A DNA stretch of 16,555 nucleotides from an uncultured Chloroflexota bacterium (GCA_903871975.1 CAIQIY010000129.1:1-16555); one strand, 5' to 3'. Shown: positions 1-7,775, counted from the first letter of the stretch. Made by a program: numbers and translations. The notes: generated by a model not told the origin, from the letters alone.

Positions 1-2
1 AT

Positions 3-104
3 CCACCACCAGATTCACCTGCCGCACCGAAGCCCAAGCCGGTGCATCCGTGGCGCAAACCCTGGAGCGTGCGCCGCCAGCGCGAACTGGCCGGTACTGC
101 ATAG
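3..104 (+). CDS. C-terminal end of an unidentified upstream gene (partial)
   Basis: Reading frame 3 is open from the window edge to a TAG at 102-104. It encodes about 33 residues: a proline/lysine-rich stretch (PPPDSPAAPKPKPV) followed by a basic, tryptophan-containing tail (WRKPWSVRRQRELAGTA). Codons are mostly G/C-ending, and the near-consensus promoter of the next operon begins 39 bases after the stop, as expected if a gene ends here. The fragment is too short to assign a family. The other two frames are also open through this stretch, so the frame choice rests on composition and on the position of the stop. Confidence is low. Confidence 0.35.
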   Translation, partial: PPPDSPAAPKPKPVHPWRKPWSVRRQRELAGTA

Positions 105-143
105 CCCCGAAACTTTACGTCGCACCCCAGTTTCCCGCTGTGC

Positions 144-172
144 TTGACTCGCGCTGCCGAACCGACTATACT
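144..172 (+). promoter_or_regulatory. Sigma70-type promoter of the sugar ABC operon, with an inverted repeat over the -10
   Basis: TTGACT (144-149) and TATACT (167-172) are separated by exactly 17 bp, five of six matches to each consensus hexamer. The -10 sits inside an inverted repeat, GAACCGA (159-165) and TCGGTTC (172-178), with a 6-bp spacer. Transcription should start near 179. A repeat in this place would suit binding by a dimeric repressor, but no regulator gene is visible nearby. Confidence 0.75.
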
Positions 173-178
173 CGGTTC

Positions 179-543
179 AGGCTCTGGCGCTTCCTTCACT
201 CGTGCGCAGGGCGCGGGCAATGGTGCTTGCAGGCCCCCGATGGCGGTGGTACGCTGGCCGGCTGCATGTCCGACCAGCAACATGGGAACCCATGGTGGTT
301 GCGGCGTGCACATCGTCGACCACTACCGGCGATCATCGACTGCATCCACCCGACCCGCCCCACTGTACGACGCGCGACGAGTGCAGCATCACCGCCCGCA
401 TCACGATGCGCCATGGGCACACAGATCTCCGCTCGGCCGCCAGGGCGGCGAGCACCAGGCAGCCACGATGGCGTACGCGTACATGCGCCGTTCTGGCATC
501 GACGACGGCTGGTATCCGACGAAGGACAAGTGAGGTCGCAATC
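179..543 (+). other. Long untranslated leader of the sugar ABC operon, no gene seen
   Basis: About 365 bases separate the predicted transcription start from the first start codon. Reading frames here have no ribosome binding site and give arginine/histidine/proline-rich translations typical of non-coding GC-rich DNA. One perfect inverted repeat, CATGGG-AA-CCCATG, lies at 281-294. I see no second promoter nearer the gene and no riboswitch class that I recognise. The ribosome binding site of the first gene is GAGG at 532-535. Confidence 0.5.
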
Positions 544-1899
544 ATGGACGACAGACTGAATCGGCGAGGATTCCTGCGGCTGCTGGCAGGTGCGGGCGGG
601 CTCGCGATGCTGGCCGCCTGTGGCCAGGCCGCCGCCCCGGCAGAGCAGCCGGCTGGCGAGACACCCGCAGAAGCCCCGGCCGAAGCCCCGGCACAGGGCG
701 ACACCGTCGTCACCGAGATCACCTTCTGGTGGTGGGACGGCGTCGGGCAGATCTGGGCCGACGAGTATGCCAAGGTCAATCCGAAGGTCAAGGTCAACTT
801 CGTCAACACCCCATTCGCCGACGCGCACGACAAGCTGCTGACCTCGTTTGCTGCCGGCAGCGGCGCCCCCGACGTCGCCTCGCTCGAGATCGGCCGCATC
901 GGTGGCTTCACCGCCAAGGGTGGCCTGGCCGACCTCAAGGCCGCGCCGTTCGATGGCGGCTCGCTCGAGAAGGACATGGTCGCGTACAAGTGGACCCAGG
1001 GCTCGACGCCCGACGGCCGCCTCGTCGCGATGCCGTGGGACATCGGCCCGGCGGGTGTGTGGTACCGCGCCGACCTGTTCGAGGCCGCCGGCTACCCGAG
1101 CGATCCCGAGGAAGTCGAGGCCCTGATCGGTGGCGCCGACAACACCTGGGACACCTTCTTCGCCTTCGCCCAGGAGTTCAAGGAGAAGTCGGGCGGCAAG
1201 ACGTCGCTGTTCGCCGATGCCGGCACCGACATCTACGGTGCAGTCTATCGCCAGCAGGGCGAAGGCTATGCCGATGGCACCAAGGTGCTGATCGAGGAGA
1301 AGGCCAGCCGGCCGTTCGCGCTCGCAGCCCAGGCCCGCCAGCAGGGCATCGATGCCAACATCCCGTGGTGGGGCGCCGAGTGGGCCGCCGGCGTCAAGGA
1401 CAATGCCTTCGCCGGCATGGTCATCGCCTGCTGGATGCAGGGCGGCCTGACCCGCGATCAACCCGAGACCGTCGGGCAGTGGCGCATCATCCGAGCCCCC
1501 GAGGCCAACTACAACTGGGGCGGCTCGTTCGTGGCCATCCCCGAGCAGAGCAAGAACAAGGAACAGGCCTGGGAGTTCGTCAAGTGGGCCGTGGCCTCGG
1601 CCGAGGGCCAGAACGTGCTGTTCAAGCAGTCGGGGGTGTTCCCGGCCTACAAGCCGGCCTGGCAGGACCCGCTGTACGACGAGCCGGTCGATTTCTTCGG
1701 TGGGCAGCGCGCCTATCGCATCTGGGCCGAGATCGGCGACAACATCAAGGCGATCTTCCGCACGCCGAACGACCTGCAGCTCGACGACATCGTCGGCGCC
1801 GAGTTGACCAAGGTGCTGCAGGAGGGCAAGGACCCGGCCCAGGCGGCGCTGGACGCCGAGGCCGAGGCGCTCAAGCGCATCGAGGGTACGGTCGGCTGA
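544..1899 (+). CDS. Sugar ABC transporter substrate-binding lipoprotein (SBP family 1)
   Basis: Extracellular sugar-binding component of a CUT1-type ABC importer, 451 aa, a usual length for the family. The N-terminus carries a twin-arginine-like leader (NRRGFLRLL, residues 6-14) and a lipobox LAAC with the lipidated cysteine at 26. A flexible Ala/Pro/Glu linker with short repeats covers about residues 28-52. The mature fold starts with an aromatic strand (ITFWWWDG, 59-66), as in other solute-binding proteins. ATG 544 is preferred over in-frame starts upstream because it follows GAGG (532-535) at 8 nt and places the signal peptide at the terminus. Permease genes follow. The GH4 alpha-galactosidase after the operon points to an alpha-galactoside ligand, but that is inference. 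Codons end in C more often than in the permease genes, which suits high expression. Confidence 0.93.
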   Translation: MDDRLNRRGFLRLLAGAGGLAMLAACGQAAAPAEQPAGETPAEAPAEAPAQGDTVVTEITFWWWDGVGQIWADEYAKVNPKVKVNFVNTPFADAHDKLLTSFAAGSGAPDVASLEIGRIGGFTAKGGLADLKAAPFDGGSLEKDMVAYKWTQGSTPDGRLVAMPWDIGPAGVWYRADLFEAAGYPSDPEEVEALIGGADNTWDTFFAFAQEFKEKSGGKTSLFADAGTDIYGAVYRQQGEGYADGTKVLIEEKASRPFALAAQARQQGIDANIPWWGAEWAAGVKDNAFAGMVIACWMQGGLTRDQPETVGQWRIIRAPEANYNWGGSFVAIPEQSKNKEQAWEFVKWAVASAEGQNVLFKQSGVFPAYKPAWQDPLYDEPVDFFGGQRAYRIWAEIGDNIKAIFRTPNDLQLDDIVGAELTKVLQEGKDPAQAALDAEAEALKRIEGTVG

Positions 1900-1905
1900 T
1901 GCCGT

Positions 1906-1920
1906 GGGCGCCGTGCGCCC
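1906..1920 (+). other. Intercistronic stem-loop after the binding-protein gene
   Basis: GGGCGC-CGT-GCGCCC forms a 6-bp GC stem with a 3-nt loop, 6 nt after the stop of the binding-protein gene, inside the 145-bp gap before the first permease. No T-run follows. In many sugar ABC operons such a structure protects the binding-protein message or partly stops transcription, keeping binding protein in excess of permease. That role is inferred here. Confidence 0.45.
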
Positions 1921-2044
1921 CCCGCCCGATCCCCGCGCGGCGCGCAGCCGATGTGGTCACACGTCGGTGCGCGTCGCGCCGTATCTCGTCGAATGACCGC
2001 CGACATGCTGCCTGGCGCAGCCTCGCTTCCAGATGAGGAGCCCG

Positions 2045-2998
2045 ATGGCGACACAGACAGTCTCGATGGACGCGCGCGCCCGCGCGCAGGATCGCCGCGT
2101 GATGTGGCGTGAGGCACGGCGGAACGGTTGGGCGTATCTGTTCATCTCGCCGTTTTATCTGCTCTATGCCGTCTTCGGCATCTTTCCGGTGCTCTATGGC
2201 CTGTGGCTGAGCTTCCACAAATGGGATGGCATCTCGCCGATGCAGTGGAACGGAGCGCAGAATTACCTCAAGTTGCTGACCGATGACATCTGGTGGTATA
2301 CGATCTATAACACCATCTGGCTGTTCTTCGGCGCAACCGTCCCACAATTGTGTCTGGCGCTGCTGCTCGCGTTCATCATCAATAGCTCCTACATTCGCGG
2401 CAAGGATTTCTTCCGTGCTGCCTATTTCATGCCAATCGTCTGCTCGGCGGTCGCCGTCTCGCTGATCTTCGGCTCGATGTTCGGCGAACGCTATGGCATG
2501 CTCAATTTTGCGCTGAGCGCCGTCGGCATTCCGCCGATCGACTGGTTGGGCAGCGCCGCCTGGCTCAAGCCATCGATCGCGATGGTGACCGTCTGGCAGT
2601 GGACCGGCTACAGCATGATCATCTTCCTCGCCGGGCTGCAGGCGATCAACCTCGAGCTGTACGAGGCGGCGCGCGTCGATGGTGCGCGTACGCGCGATGT
2701 CTTCTGGCACATCACCATGCCCCTGCTGCGCCCGGTGATCCTGTTTCAGGTCATCCTGTCGATCATCGGCGCGATGCAGACCTTCGACCTGCCGGTGATG
2801 CTCGCCGGCGGCACGCAGTCGTCGGCGCCGGGCGGTACCGACCGTGCCGGGCTCGTGGCGGCGGTGTTGCTGTACTGGACGGCGTTCAAGTACACCGAGT
2901 TTGGCTATGCGGCGGCGATGTCGTTCGTGCTGTTCTTCCTGATCATCACGTTCAGCTATACGTACAATCGCTTCCAGGGCCGTAGCCCGACGGAATAG
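2045..2998 (+). CDS. Sugar ABC transporter permease, MalF/UgpA type
   Basis: Inner-membrane permease of a CUT1 carbohydrate importer, 317 aa, with about six hydrophobic segments; the first spans roughly residues 29-55 (AYLFISPFYLLYAVFGIFPV). The cytoplasmic EAA loop that contacts the ATPase is clear: EAARVDGA at 207-214, followed by a PLL motif. A start at ATG 2045 is chosen because GAGGAG (2035-2040) lies just before it; an ATG at 2033 would overlap this ribosome binding site. The second permease begins 11 bp after its stop. No ATP-binding subunit is encoded in the window, so a shared MsmK/MalK-like ATPase elsewhere is likely. Codon choice is visibly more relaxed than in the binding-protein gene. 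Confidence 0.93.
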   Translation: MATQTVSMDARARAQDRRVMWREARRNGWAYLFISPFYLLYAVFGIFPVLYGLWLSFHKWDGISPMQWNGAQNYLKLLTDDIWWYTIYNTIWLFFGATVPQLCLALLLAFIINSSYIRGKDFFRAAYFMPIVCSAVAVSLIFGSMFGERYGMLNFALSAVGIPPIDWLGSAAWLKPSIAMVTVWQWTGYSMIIFLAGLQAINLELYEAARVDGARTRDVFWHITMPLLRPVILFQVILSIIGAMQTFDLPVMLAGGTQSSAPGGTDRAGLVAAVLLYWTAFKYTEFGYAAAMSFVLFFLIITFSYTYNRFQGRSPTE

Positions 2999-3009
2999 GA
3001 GTGATCGGC

Positions 3010-3888
3010 ATGGCGACGACTGTACAATCCCGGCCGCGCAGTGGTGGCGGCCGCGACCGATTGGCCGGACCGTTCGGAATGGCGGTGTTGTACGCCGTTC
3101 TGGCCGGTGGCGCGTTGCTCACGGCGTTCCCGTTCTATTACATGCTGGTGACGTCGACTCACCGTACGTCGGAGATTCTGCGCATTCCGCCGCCGATGTG
3201 GTTCGGCGCGGCACTCCAGCAGAACTATCTCGAGTTGCTCGATGCGCTGCCATTCTGGGCGTCGTTCTGGAACAGCGTCGCGATCGCGGCGGTGCATACG
3301 GTGCTGGTGCTGCTGTTCTGCTCGCTGGGCGGCTATGGCTTCGCCAAGTTTCGCTTCCCGGGCCGCGATGCGCTGTTCGCCTTCCTGCTGGCAACCTTGA
3401 TGGTGCCCGGCTTCCTGGGCCTGATCCCGGTGTTCATCGTGTTCCGCCAGCTCGGCTGGATCGATACCTGGCTGCCGCTGATCATTCCGGGGATCGCGAA
3501 TGCGTTCGGCATCTTCTGGATGCGCCAATACATCGAGAGCTCGGTGCCCGCCGAGTTGATGGATGCCGCACGCATCGATGGCGCCCATGAAGTGCGGATC
3601 TATTGGAATGTGATCGTGCCGGTGATCGTGCCGGCATTGGCAGCGCTGGCCATCCTGACGTTCATCGGCAAGTGGAATGATTTCCTGTTGCCGCTGCTGA
3701 TCCTCAAGGAAGAGGAGAAGTACACGCTGCCGGTGGCGCTCAGTACGCTGCGCAGCCTGCGCGGTTCGGAGATCGGGGTGCAGATCCTAGGCGCGACGGG
3801 GGCGATCATGCCGATTCTGGTGGTGTTCATCAGCGCGTCGCGGCAGTTCATCTCGGGCATCACGGCCGGTGCGGTGAAGGGTGTGTGA
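3010..3888 (+). CDS. Sugar ABC transporter permease, MalG/UgpE type
   Basis: Second membrane subunit of the CUT1 importer, 292 aa, expected to pair with the preceding permease. The N-terminal membrane segment (about residues 20-45) is followed by the periplasm-facing stretch with the THRTSEIL motif common in MalG-type subunits. The EAA loop reads DAARIDGA at 185-192, with Asp in place of the first Glu, a usual variant. The start is ATG 3010, 6 nt after AGGAGTG (2997-3003), which overlaps the stop of the first permease; the GTG at 3001 lies inside this site and is not used. The CRTAC1-like gene begins 15 bp downstream with its own strong ribosome binding site, so the operon clearly continues. 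Confidence 0.93.
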   Translation: MATTVQSRPRSGGGRDRLAGPFGMAVLYAVLAGGALLTAFPFYYMLVTSTHRTSEILRIPPPMWFGAALQQNYLELLDALPFWASFWNSVAIAAVHTVLVLLFCSLGGYGFAKFRFPGRDALFAFLLATLMVPGFLGLIPVFIVFRQLGWIDTWLPLIIPGIANAFGIFWMRQYIESSVPAELMDAARIDGAHEVRIYWNVIVPVIVPALAALAILTFIGKWNDFLLPLLILKEEEKYTLPVALSTLRSLRGSEIGVQILGATGAIMPILVVFISASRQFISGITAGAVKGV

Positions 3889-3903
3889 CGCCGGGAGGCG
3901 GTG

Positions 3904-5577
3904 ATGGTGCGATGGCGTGTGCGCTGGGCCGGTGGGCTGGCGGTGCTGCTGCTGTTGGCAGCGTGTGGCGCCATGCCAGCGCCCACGGTGGTCACCGATG
4001 ATCGGCCGCCGGCGCCGGTCCAGCTGCGCACTGCCACACTGGCGACACCTACGGCATGCTCGGCGGGCTTCGTTCCGCACGCCCTCGAGCACACCACCCG
4101 CAGCGGCGCCCGCATCGCCGCCGTCTACGAGTCCAACGGTGCCGGCGTGGCGCTCGGTGACCTCGATGGCGACGGCCGCGACGAGGTCGTGCTGGCCAAC
4201 CTCGCGGGCGATGCTTCGCTGCTGTGGAACCGCGGCGCGCTGCGCTTCGCGCGCCAGGCCCTGCCGGTGACGCAGGCGCGCGCGGTCGCGGTGGTCGATG
4301 TCGATGCCGATGGCCGCAGCGATCTGGTGTTCACCCGGCGCTTCGAGAAGCCGCTGTGGTTGCGCAACACCGGCGTGCCGGGGGCCGCACGCTTCAGCGC
4401 ACAGCCGCTGCCCGACGTCAACAACACGTTCTACAGCATGGCCTGGGCCGACCTCGATGACGACGGCGATCTGGATCTGGTGGCGGCCAGCTACGATGCC
4501 GAACAACTCAAGCACCAGGGCCAGATCTTCACCCAACGTGGCGGCATCGGCGTGTTCGTCTACTGGCGCGAGGGGGCCACGTTTCGCGCCGAACGCCTCG
4601 CGACGGCCGCCGAGGCGCTGGCGATCGCGCTGATCGATCTCGATGGCGATGGGCAGCGCGATATCTGGATCGGCAACGACTTCAACGTACGTGACCAGAT
4701 CTGGCTGCGGGTTGGCTCGGGCTGGCGTGCCGGGCTGCCACTCGACTCGATGACCGAGAACACGATGAGCCTCGATTGGGGCGATATCGACAACGATGGC
4801 CAGTTCGAGATCTTCGCCAGCGACATGAAACCAGTCGACAAGGACGTCGCGACGATGGCGCGCTGGCTGCCGATGATGAAGAAGATGACCCGGCCACTCA
4901 CCAGCGATGATCCACAGCATGCCGAGAATACGCTGCAGGTGCGCGGTGCCGATGGACGCTGGCGCGACCAGGCGTACGAACGCCGCGTCGATTCGTCGGG
5001 CTGGAGCTGGTCGGCGAAGTTTGGCGATCTCGATGCCGATGGCGCGCTGGACCTGCTGGTGGTGAATGGCATGATCGCCCGCGGGCTGTTCGACCATCTG
5101 CCCGGCGCCGAGCTGGTCGAACCAAACATGGCGTTCCGCAACCGTGGCGCTGGCTCGTTTGCGGTGGCGCACGAGTGGCGGCTGGGCGCGACGGCCAGCG
5201 GGCGGGGCATGAGCATGGGCGATCTCGATGGTGATGGCGATCTCGATGTGGTGGTGAACAACCTCGAAGCGCCGGCGGTGGTGTTCGAAAACCAGATCTG
5301 TGGGGCACAGCACCTGACGGTGGCGCCGCGCATGCCCGGCTCGGCCAATCCGCTGGCGGTGGGTGCCCGGCTGACGCTGCGCCTGGCCGATACCACGCTG
5401 GTGCGCGAGGTGCGCGCCATCAGTGGCTATCTGTCGGGCGATCCGGCGGCGGTGCATTTCGGCCTGCCGCCGGGTGCGGTCATCGATACGCTGCGCATCG
5501 ACTGGCCCGACGGCCGCGTGTCGTGGCTGCACGACCTGACGCCCGGGCAGCATCTGCAGATTTCCGCGACATCGTGA
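3904..5577 (+). CDS. CRTAC1-like FG-GAP/VCBS repeat lipoprotein with C-terminal ASPIC/UnbV domain
   Basis: Secreted lipoprotein of 557 aa. A signal peptide ends in the lipobox LAAC with Cys21. Seven calcium-binding-type loops of the form DxDxDGxxD/E mark FG-GAP beta-propeller blades, starting at residues 86, 132, 183, 245, 294, 375 and 440 (for example DLDGDGDLD at 440-448). Residues about 487-545 fit the ASPIC/UnbV domain (WPDGRVSWLHDL near the end). The family is known for extracellular calcium-dependent beta-propellers, with carbohydrate or protein binding often proposed but rarely proven. The start is ATG 3904, 5 nt after GGGAGG (3893-3898). It sits 15 bp after a sugar permease and 10 bp before a histidine-rich membrane protein, so all are probably co-transcribed. 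A role in capturing or sensing the transported glycan is only a guess. Confidence 0.85.
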   Translation: MVRWRVRWAGGLAVLLLLAACGAMPAPTVVTDDRPPAPVQLRTATLATPTACSAGFVPHALEHTTRSGARIAAVYESNGAGVALGDLDGDGRDEVVLANLAGDASLLWNRGALRFARQALPVTQARAVAVVDVDADGRSDLVFTRRFEKPLWLRNTGVPGAARFSAQPLPDVNNTFYSMAWADLDDDGDLDLVAASYDAEQLKHQGQIFTQRGGIGVFVYWREGATFRAERLATAAEALAIALIDLDGDGQRDIWIGNDFNVRDQIWLRVGSGWRAGLPLDSMTENTMSLDWGDIDNDGQFEIFASDMKPVDKDVATMARWLPMMKKMTRPLTSDDPQHAENTLQVRGADGRWRDQAYERRVDSSGWSWSAKFGDLDADGALDLLVVNGMIARGLFDHLPGAELVEPNMAFRNRGAGSFAVAHEWRLGATASGRGMSMGDLDGDGDLDVVVNNLEAPAVVFENQICGAQHLTVAPRMPGSANPLAVGARLTLRLADTTLVREVRAISGYLSGDPAAVHFGLPPGAVIDTLRIDWPDGRVSWLHDLTPGQHLQISATS

Positions 5578-5587
5578 GGAGGGAGTG

Positions 5588-6361
5588 ATGGTCGCTGCCA
5601 CGTCGCCACGCATGCGCAGGCTCCATGTGCCGCTGTGGGAATTGCTCGATCCGCGGGAACACGGCCCGGCGATGGCGTGGAGCGCCGCGCTGGCGCTGGT
5701 CGCCGCAGTGCTGGTGCGCGCGGCCGGCTGGCCGTTGTGGCAGGCCTCGGCCCTCGCCGTCGCGATGATGGTGCCGGTGTTCGGCGCCAAGTGGCTCGCC
5801 GACCGACGGCGCTTCGGCGATGCGGTCACCGTGCTCGGCATCCTGGTGGTGCTGCAGGGCTTCCATGGCCTCGAGCATGTCGCCCAGTGGATCCAGTACC
5901 ACATCCTGCGCTGGCCGTCGTTCATCTCGTCGGGCCTGATCTCGGCTGCCAACGCCGAGTGGGTGCACTTTGTGTGGAACTGGGCCGTCGCGGCGACGGT
6001 GGCGTGGTTGCTGTGGCGCGGCATCCGCAATCGCTGGATGTGGGCCCTGCTGGCGTGGTCGGTGGCCCATGGTGCCGAACATACCTACATGATGGTGCGC
6101 TACCTGCAGGTGCTCGATGAGTTTCGCGCGCTCGGCGTGACGGGCGTGAGCGCCCAGGGGTTGCCGGGCTTCTTCGGCCGCGATGGCTGGCTCGCGACCA
6201 GTCCGCTCACGCAGGATAGCTTCGTGTGTCGTGCGCCGGGCCTGACGACGGCGGTGCGGCTCGATGTGCACTTCTGGTGGAATATCGGCGAGACGACGCT
6301 GCTGCTCGTGGCGGCCCACTGCCGGATGCGCCGTGGTGCGCTGCCGGGTGAGGGGGCCTGA
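5588..6361 (+). CDS. Histidine-rich multi-pass membrane protein with two HxxEH motifs, family unknown
   Basis: I do not recognise this family. The protein has 257 aa with about six hydrophobic segments: near residues 28-48, 50-68, 78-101, 127-146, 150-170 and 226-245. Two near-identical motifs lie in or at the edge of membrane segments: GFHGLEH (91-97) and AHGAEH (160-165). Further polar residues in hydrophobic surroundings are His105, His127 (EWVHFVWNW), His228 and Glu235 (DVHFWWNIGE). This pattern suggests a metal or haem ligand set, which is inference. A loop of about 45 residues (180-225) with two possible CRTAC1-facing glycine-rich turns separates the last two segments. ATG 5588 follows GGAGG (5578-5582) at 5 nt, 10 bp after the CRTAC1-like gene, so the two are probably co-translated partners. 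Confidence 0.75.
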   Translation: MVAATSPRMRRLHVPLWELLDPREHGPAMAWSAALALVAAVLVRAAGWPLWQASALAVAMMVPVFGAKWLADRRRFGDAVTVLGILVVLQGFHGLEHVAQWIQYHILRWPSFISSGLISAANAEWVHFVWNWAVAATVAWLLWRGIRNRWMWALLAWSVAHGAEHTYMMVRYLQVLDEFRALGVTGVSAQGLPGFFGRDGWLATSPLTQDSFVCRAPGLTTAVRLDVHFWWNIGETTLLLVAAHCRMRRGALPGEGA

Positions 6362-6398
6362 GGGGCACACGCAGGCGCGAAGGATGACGGCTCATGGC

Positions 6399-6426
6399 TT
6401 GCCGTGGTGTGTTCCTGCCCTATAAT
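6399..6426 (+). promoter_or_regulatory. Sigma70-type promoter of melA
   Basis: TTGCCG (6399-6404) and a perfect TATAAT (6421-6426) are 16 bp apart. Transcription would start near 6433, giving a leader of about 38 nt before the melA start. It lies in the 109-bp gap after the transporter operon, so melA can be expressed independently. The inverted repeat seen at the transporter promoter is not repeated here. Confidence 0.7.
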
Positions 6427-6470
6427 CAGCCCTGCGACAGCATGCACAGCAGTGAGGAGCACCATCGACG

Positions 6471-7766
6471 ATGCGCAAGATTACCTTCATCGGTGCCGGG
6501 AGTACCGTGTTCGCCCGAACCTTGATGGGCGACATCCTGAGCTTCCCGGAACTTGCCGATACGACCCTGACCATGTTTGATATCGACGAGGAGCGGCTGC
6601 GTACCTCGGAGACGGTCGCCCATCGCGTCGCGTCGGCACTCGGCGTCACGCCCCGCATCGAGGCGACGACTGATCGGCGGCGCGCGCTCGATGGCGCCGA
6701 CTACGCCATCAGCATGATCCAGGTCGCTGGCTATCGCCCAGGCACGGTCGTCGACTTCGAGGTGCCCAAGCGCTATGGCTTGCGCCAGACGATCGCCGAT
6801 ACCCTCGGCATCGGTGGCATCATGCGCGGCTTGCGCACCATCCCGGTGCTGCTCGAGATGTGCCGCGATATGGAAGCCGTCTGCCCCGATGTGACGTTTC
6901 TGCAATATGTCAACCCGATGGCGATGAACTGCATGGCAATCGCGCGGGCGAGCCGCATCCGCACGATCGGGCTGTGCCACAGTGTCCAGGGCACTGCCGA
7001 GCAGCTGGCGCACGACATCGGCGTGCCGATCGAGGCGATCAACTACGTCTGTGCCGGCATCAACCACATGGCATTCTATCTGCGATTCGAGCGCGACGGT
7101 GTCGACCTGTATCCCGAGATTCGCCGGGTCCTCACCGAGGGGCGCGTTCCCGACTGGAACCGCGTGCGGTACGAGGTATTCCGCCGATTCGGCTTCTTCG
7201 TCACCGAGTCGAGCGAGCACTTCGCCGAGTACGTGCCATGGTTCATCAAGCGCGACCGATCTGACCTCATCGAAGAGTTCAATGTTCCGCTCGACGAGTA
7301 CATTCGACGGTGTGAGCGGCAGATCGCCGGCTGGCACGAGATGCGCGCGCGTCTGGAGCAGGATGGCACGCTCGAGGTGCGGCGCAGCCAGGAGTATGGA
7401 TCGTTGATCATCCACAGCATGGAGACCGGCACGCCGCGCGTGGTGTACGGCAACGTGCCGAACGGGCACCTGATCACCAACCTGCCGGCCGACTGCTGTG
7501 TTGAGCTGCCGGTGCTGGTGGATCGCAACGGACTGCAACCGACCGCGATCGGCGCATTGCCGCCGCAGCTGGCAGCGCTGATGCAGACCAACATCAATGT
7601 TCAGCAGCTGACGGTCGAGGCGGCGCTGACGGGCCGCCGCGAGCACATCTACCATGCGGCGATGCTGGACCCCCACACCGCCGCCGAGCTGAGCCTCGAC
7701 CAGATCTGCAGCCTGGTCGATGACCTGATCGCGGCGCACGGCGACTGGTTGCCGGCGTATCACTGA
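6471..7766 (+). CDS. melA: Alpha-galactosidase, glycoside hydrolase family 4 (MelA)
   Basis: Cytoplasmic NAD- and divalent-metal-dependent enzyme that hydrolyses alpha-galactosides such as melibiose, 431 aa (E. coli MelA is about 450). The Rossmann motif FIGAGSTVF is at 6-14, with the ribose-contacting acid in MFDID (35-39). GH4 landmarks follow: QTIADTLGIGGIMRGLRTIP (106-125), VNPM (147-150), LCHSVQGT with metal ligand Cys169, and GINHMAFYL with metal ligand His199. From memory, these blocks and the C-terminal VDDLIAAHGDWLP match E. coli MelA almost word for word, so alpha-galactosidase is preferred over 6-phospho-glucosidase or glucuronidase members of GH4. GAGGAG (6454-6459) is 11 nt before ATG, a slightly long spacing. 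It probably processes the sugar imported by the preceding transporter. Confidence 0.93.
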   Translation: MRKITFIGAGSTVFARTLMGDILSFPELADTTLTMFDIDEERLRTSETVAHRVASALGVTPRIEATTDRRRALDGADYAISMIQVAGYRPGTVVDFEVPKRYGLRQTIADTLGIGGIMRGLRTIPVLLEMCRDMEAVCPDVTFLQYVNPMAMNCMAIARASRIRTIGLCHSVQGTAEQLAHDIGVPIEAINYVCAGINHMAFYLRFERDGVDLYPEIRRVLTEGRVPDWNRVRYEVFRRFGFFVTESSEHFAEYVPWFIKRDRSDLIEEFNVPLDEYIRRCERQIAGWHEMRARLEQDGTLEVRRSQEYGSLIIHSMETGTPRVVYGNVPNGHLITNLPADCCVELPVLVDRNGLQPTAIGALPPQLAALMQTNINVQQLTVEAALTGRREHIYHAAMLDPHTAAELSLDQICSLVDDLIAAHGDWLPAYH

Positions 7767-7775
7767 ACGCCACGC

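Noticed and set aside
144..533. 129-codon open frame in the leader of the sugar operon
   Set aside because: It starts within the -35 hexamer, before the predicted transcription start, has no ribosome binding site and ends in the ribosome binding site of the next gene. The composition is non-coding.
664..697. Short direct repeat in the binding-protein gene (PAEAPAEAPA linker)
   Set aside because: It is a low-complexity linker behind the lipidated cysteine, common in lipoproteins, not a mobile or regulatory repeat.
3787..6030. Very long open frame on the minus strand (747 codons) opposite the CRTAC1-like and membrane-protein genes
   Set aside because: It is a by-product of high GC and the third-position bias of the plus-strand genes. 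Its translation is His/Arg/Ala-rich without domains, and the plus-strand genes carry clear motifs and ribosome binding sites.
5588..6361. HxxEH motifs read as an M16 (insulinase-type) zinc peptidase site
   Set aside because: M16 peptidases are large soluble proteins with a downstream Glu ligand. This is a small multi-pass membrane protein with two copies of the motif in membrane segments.
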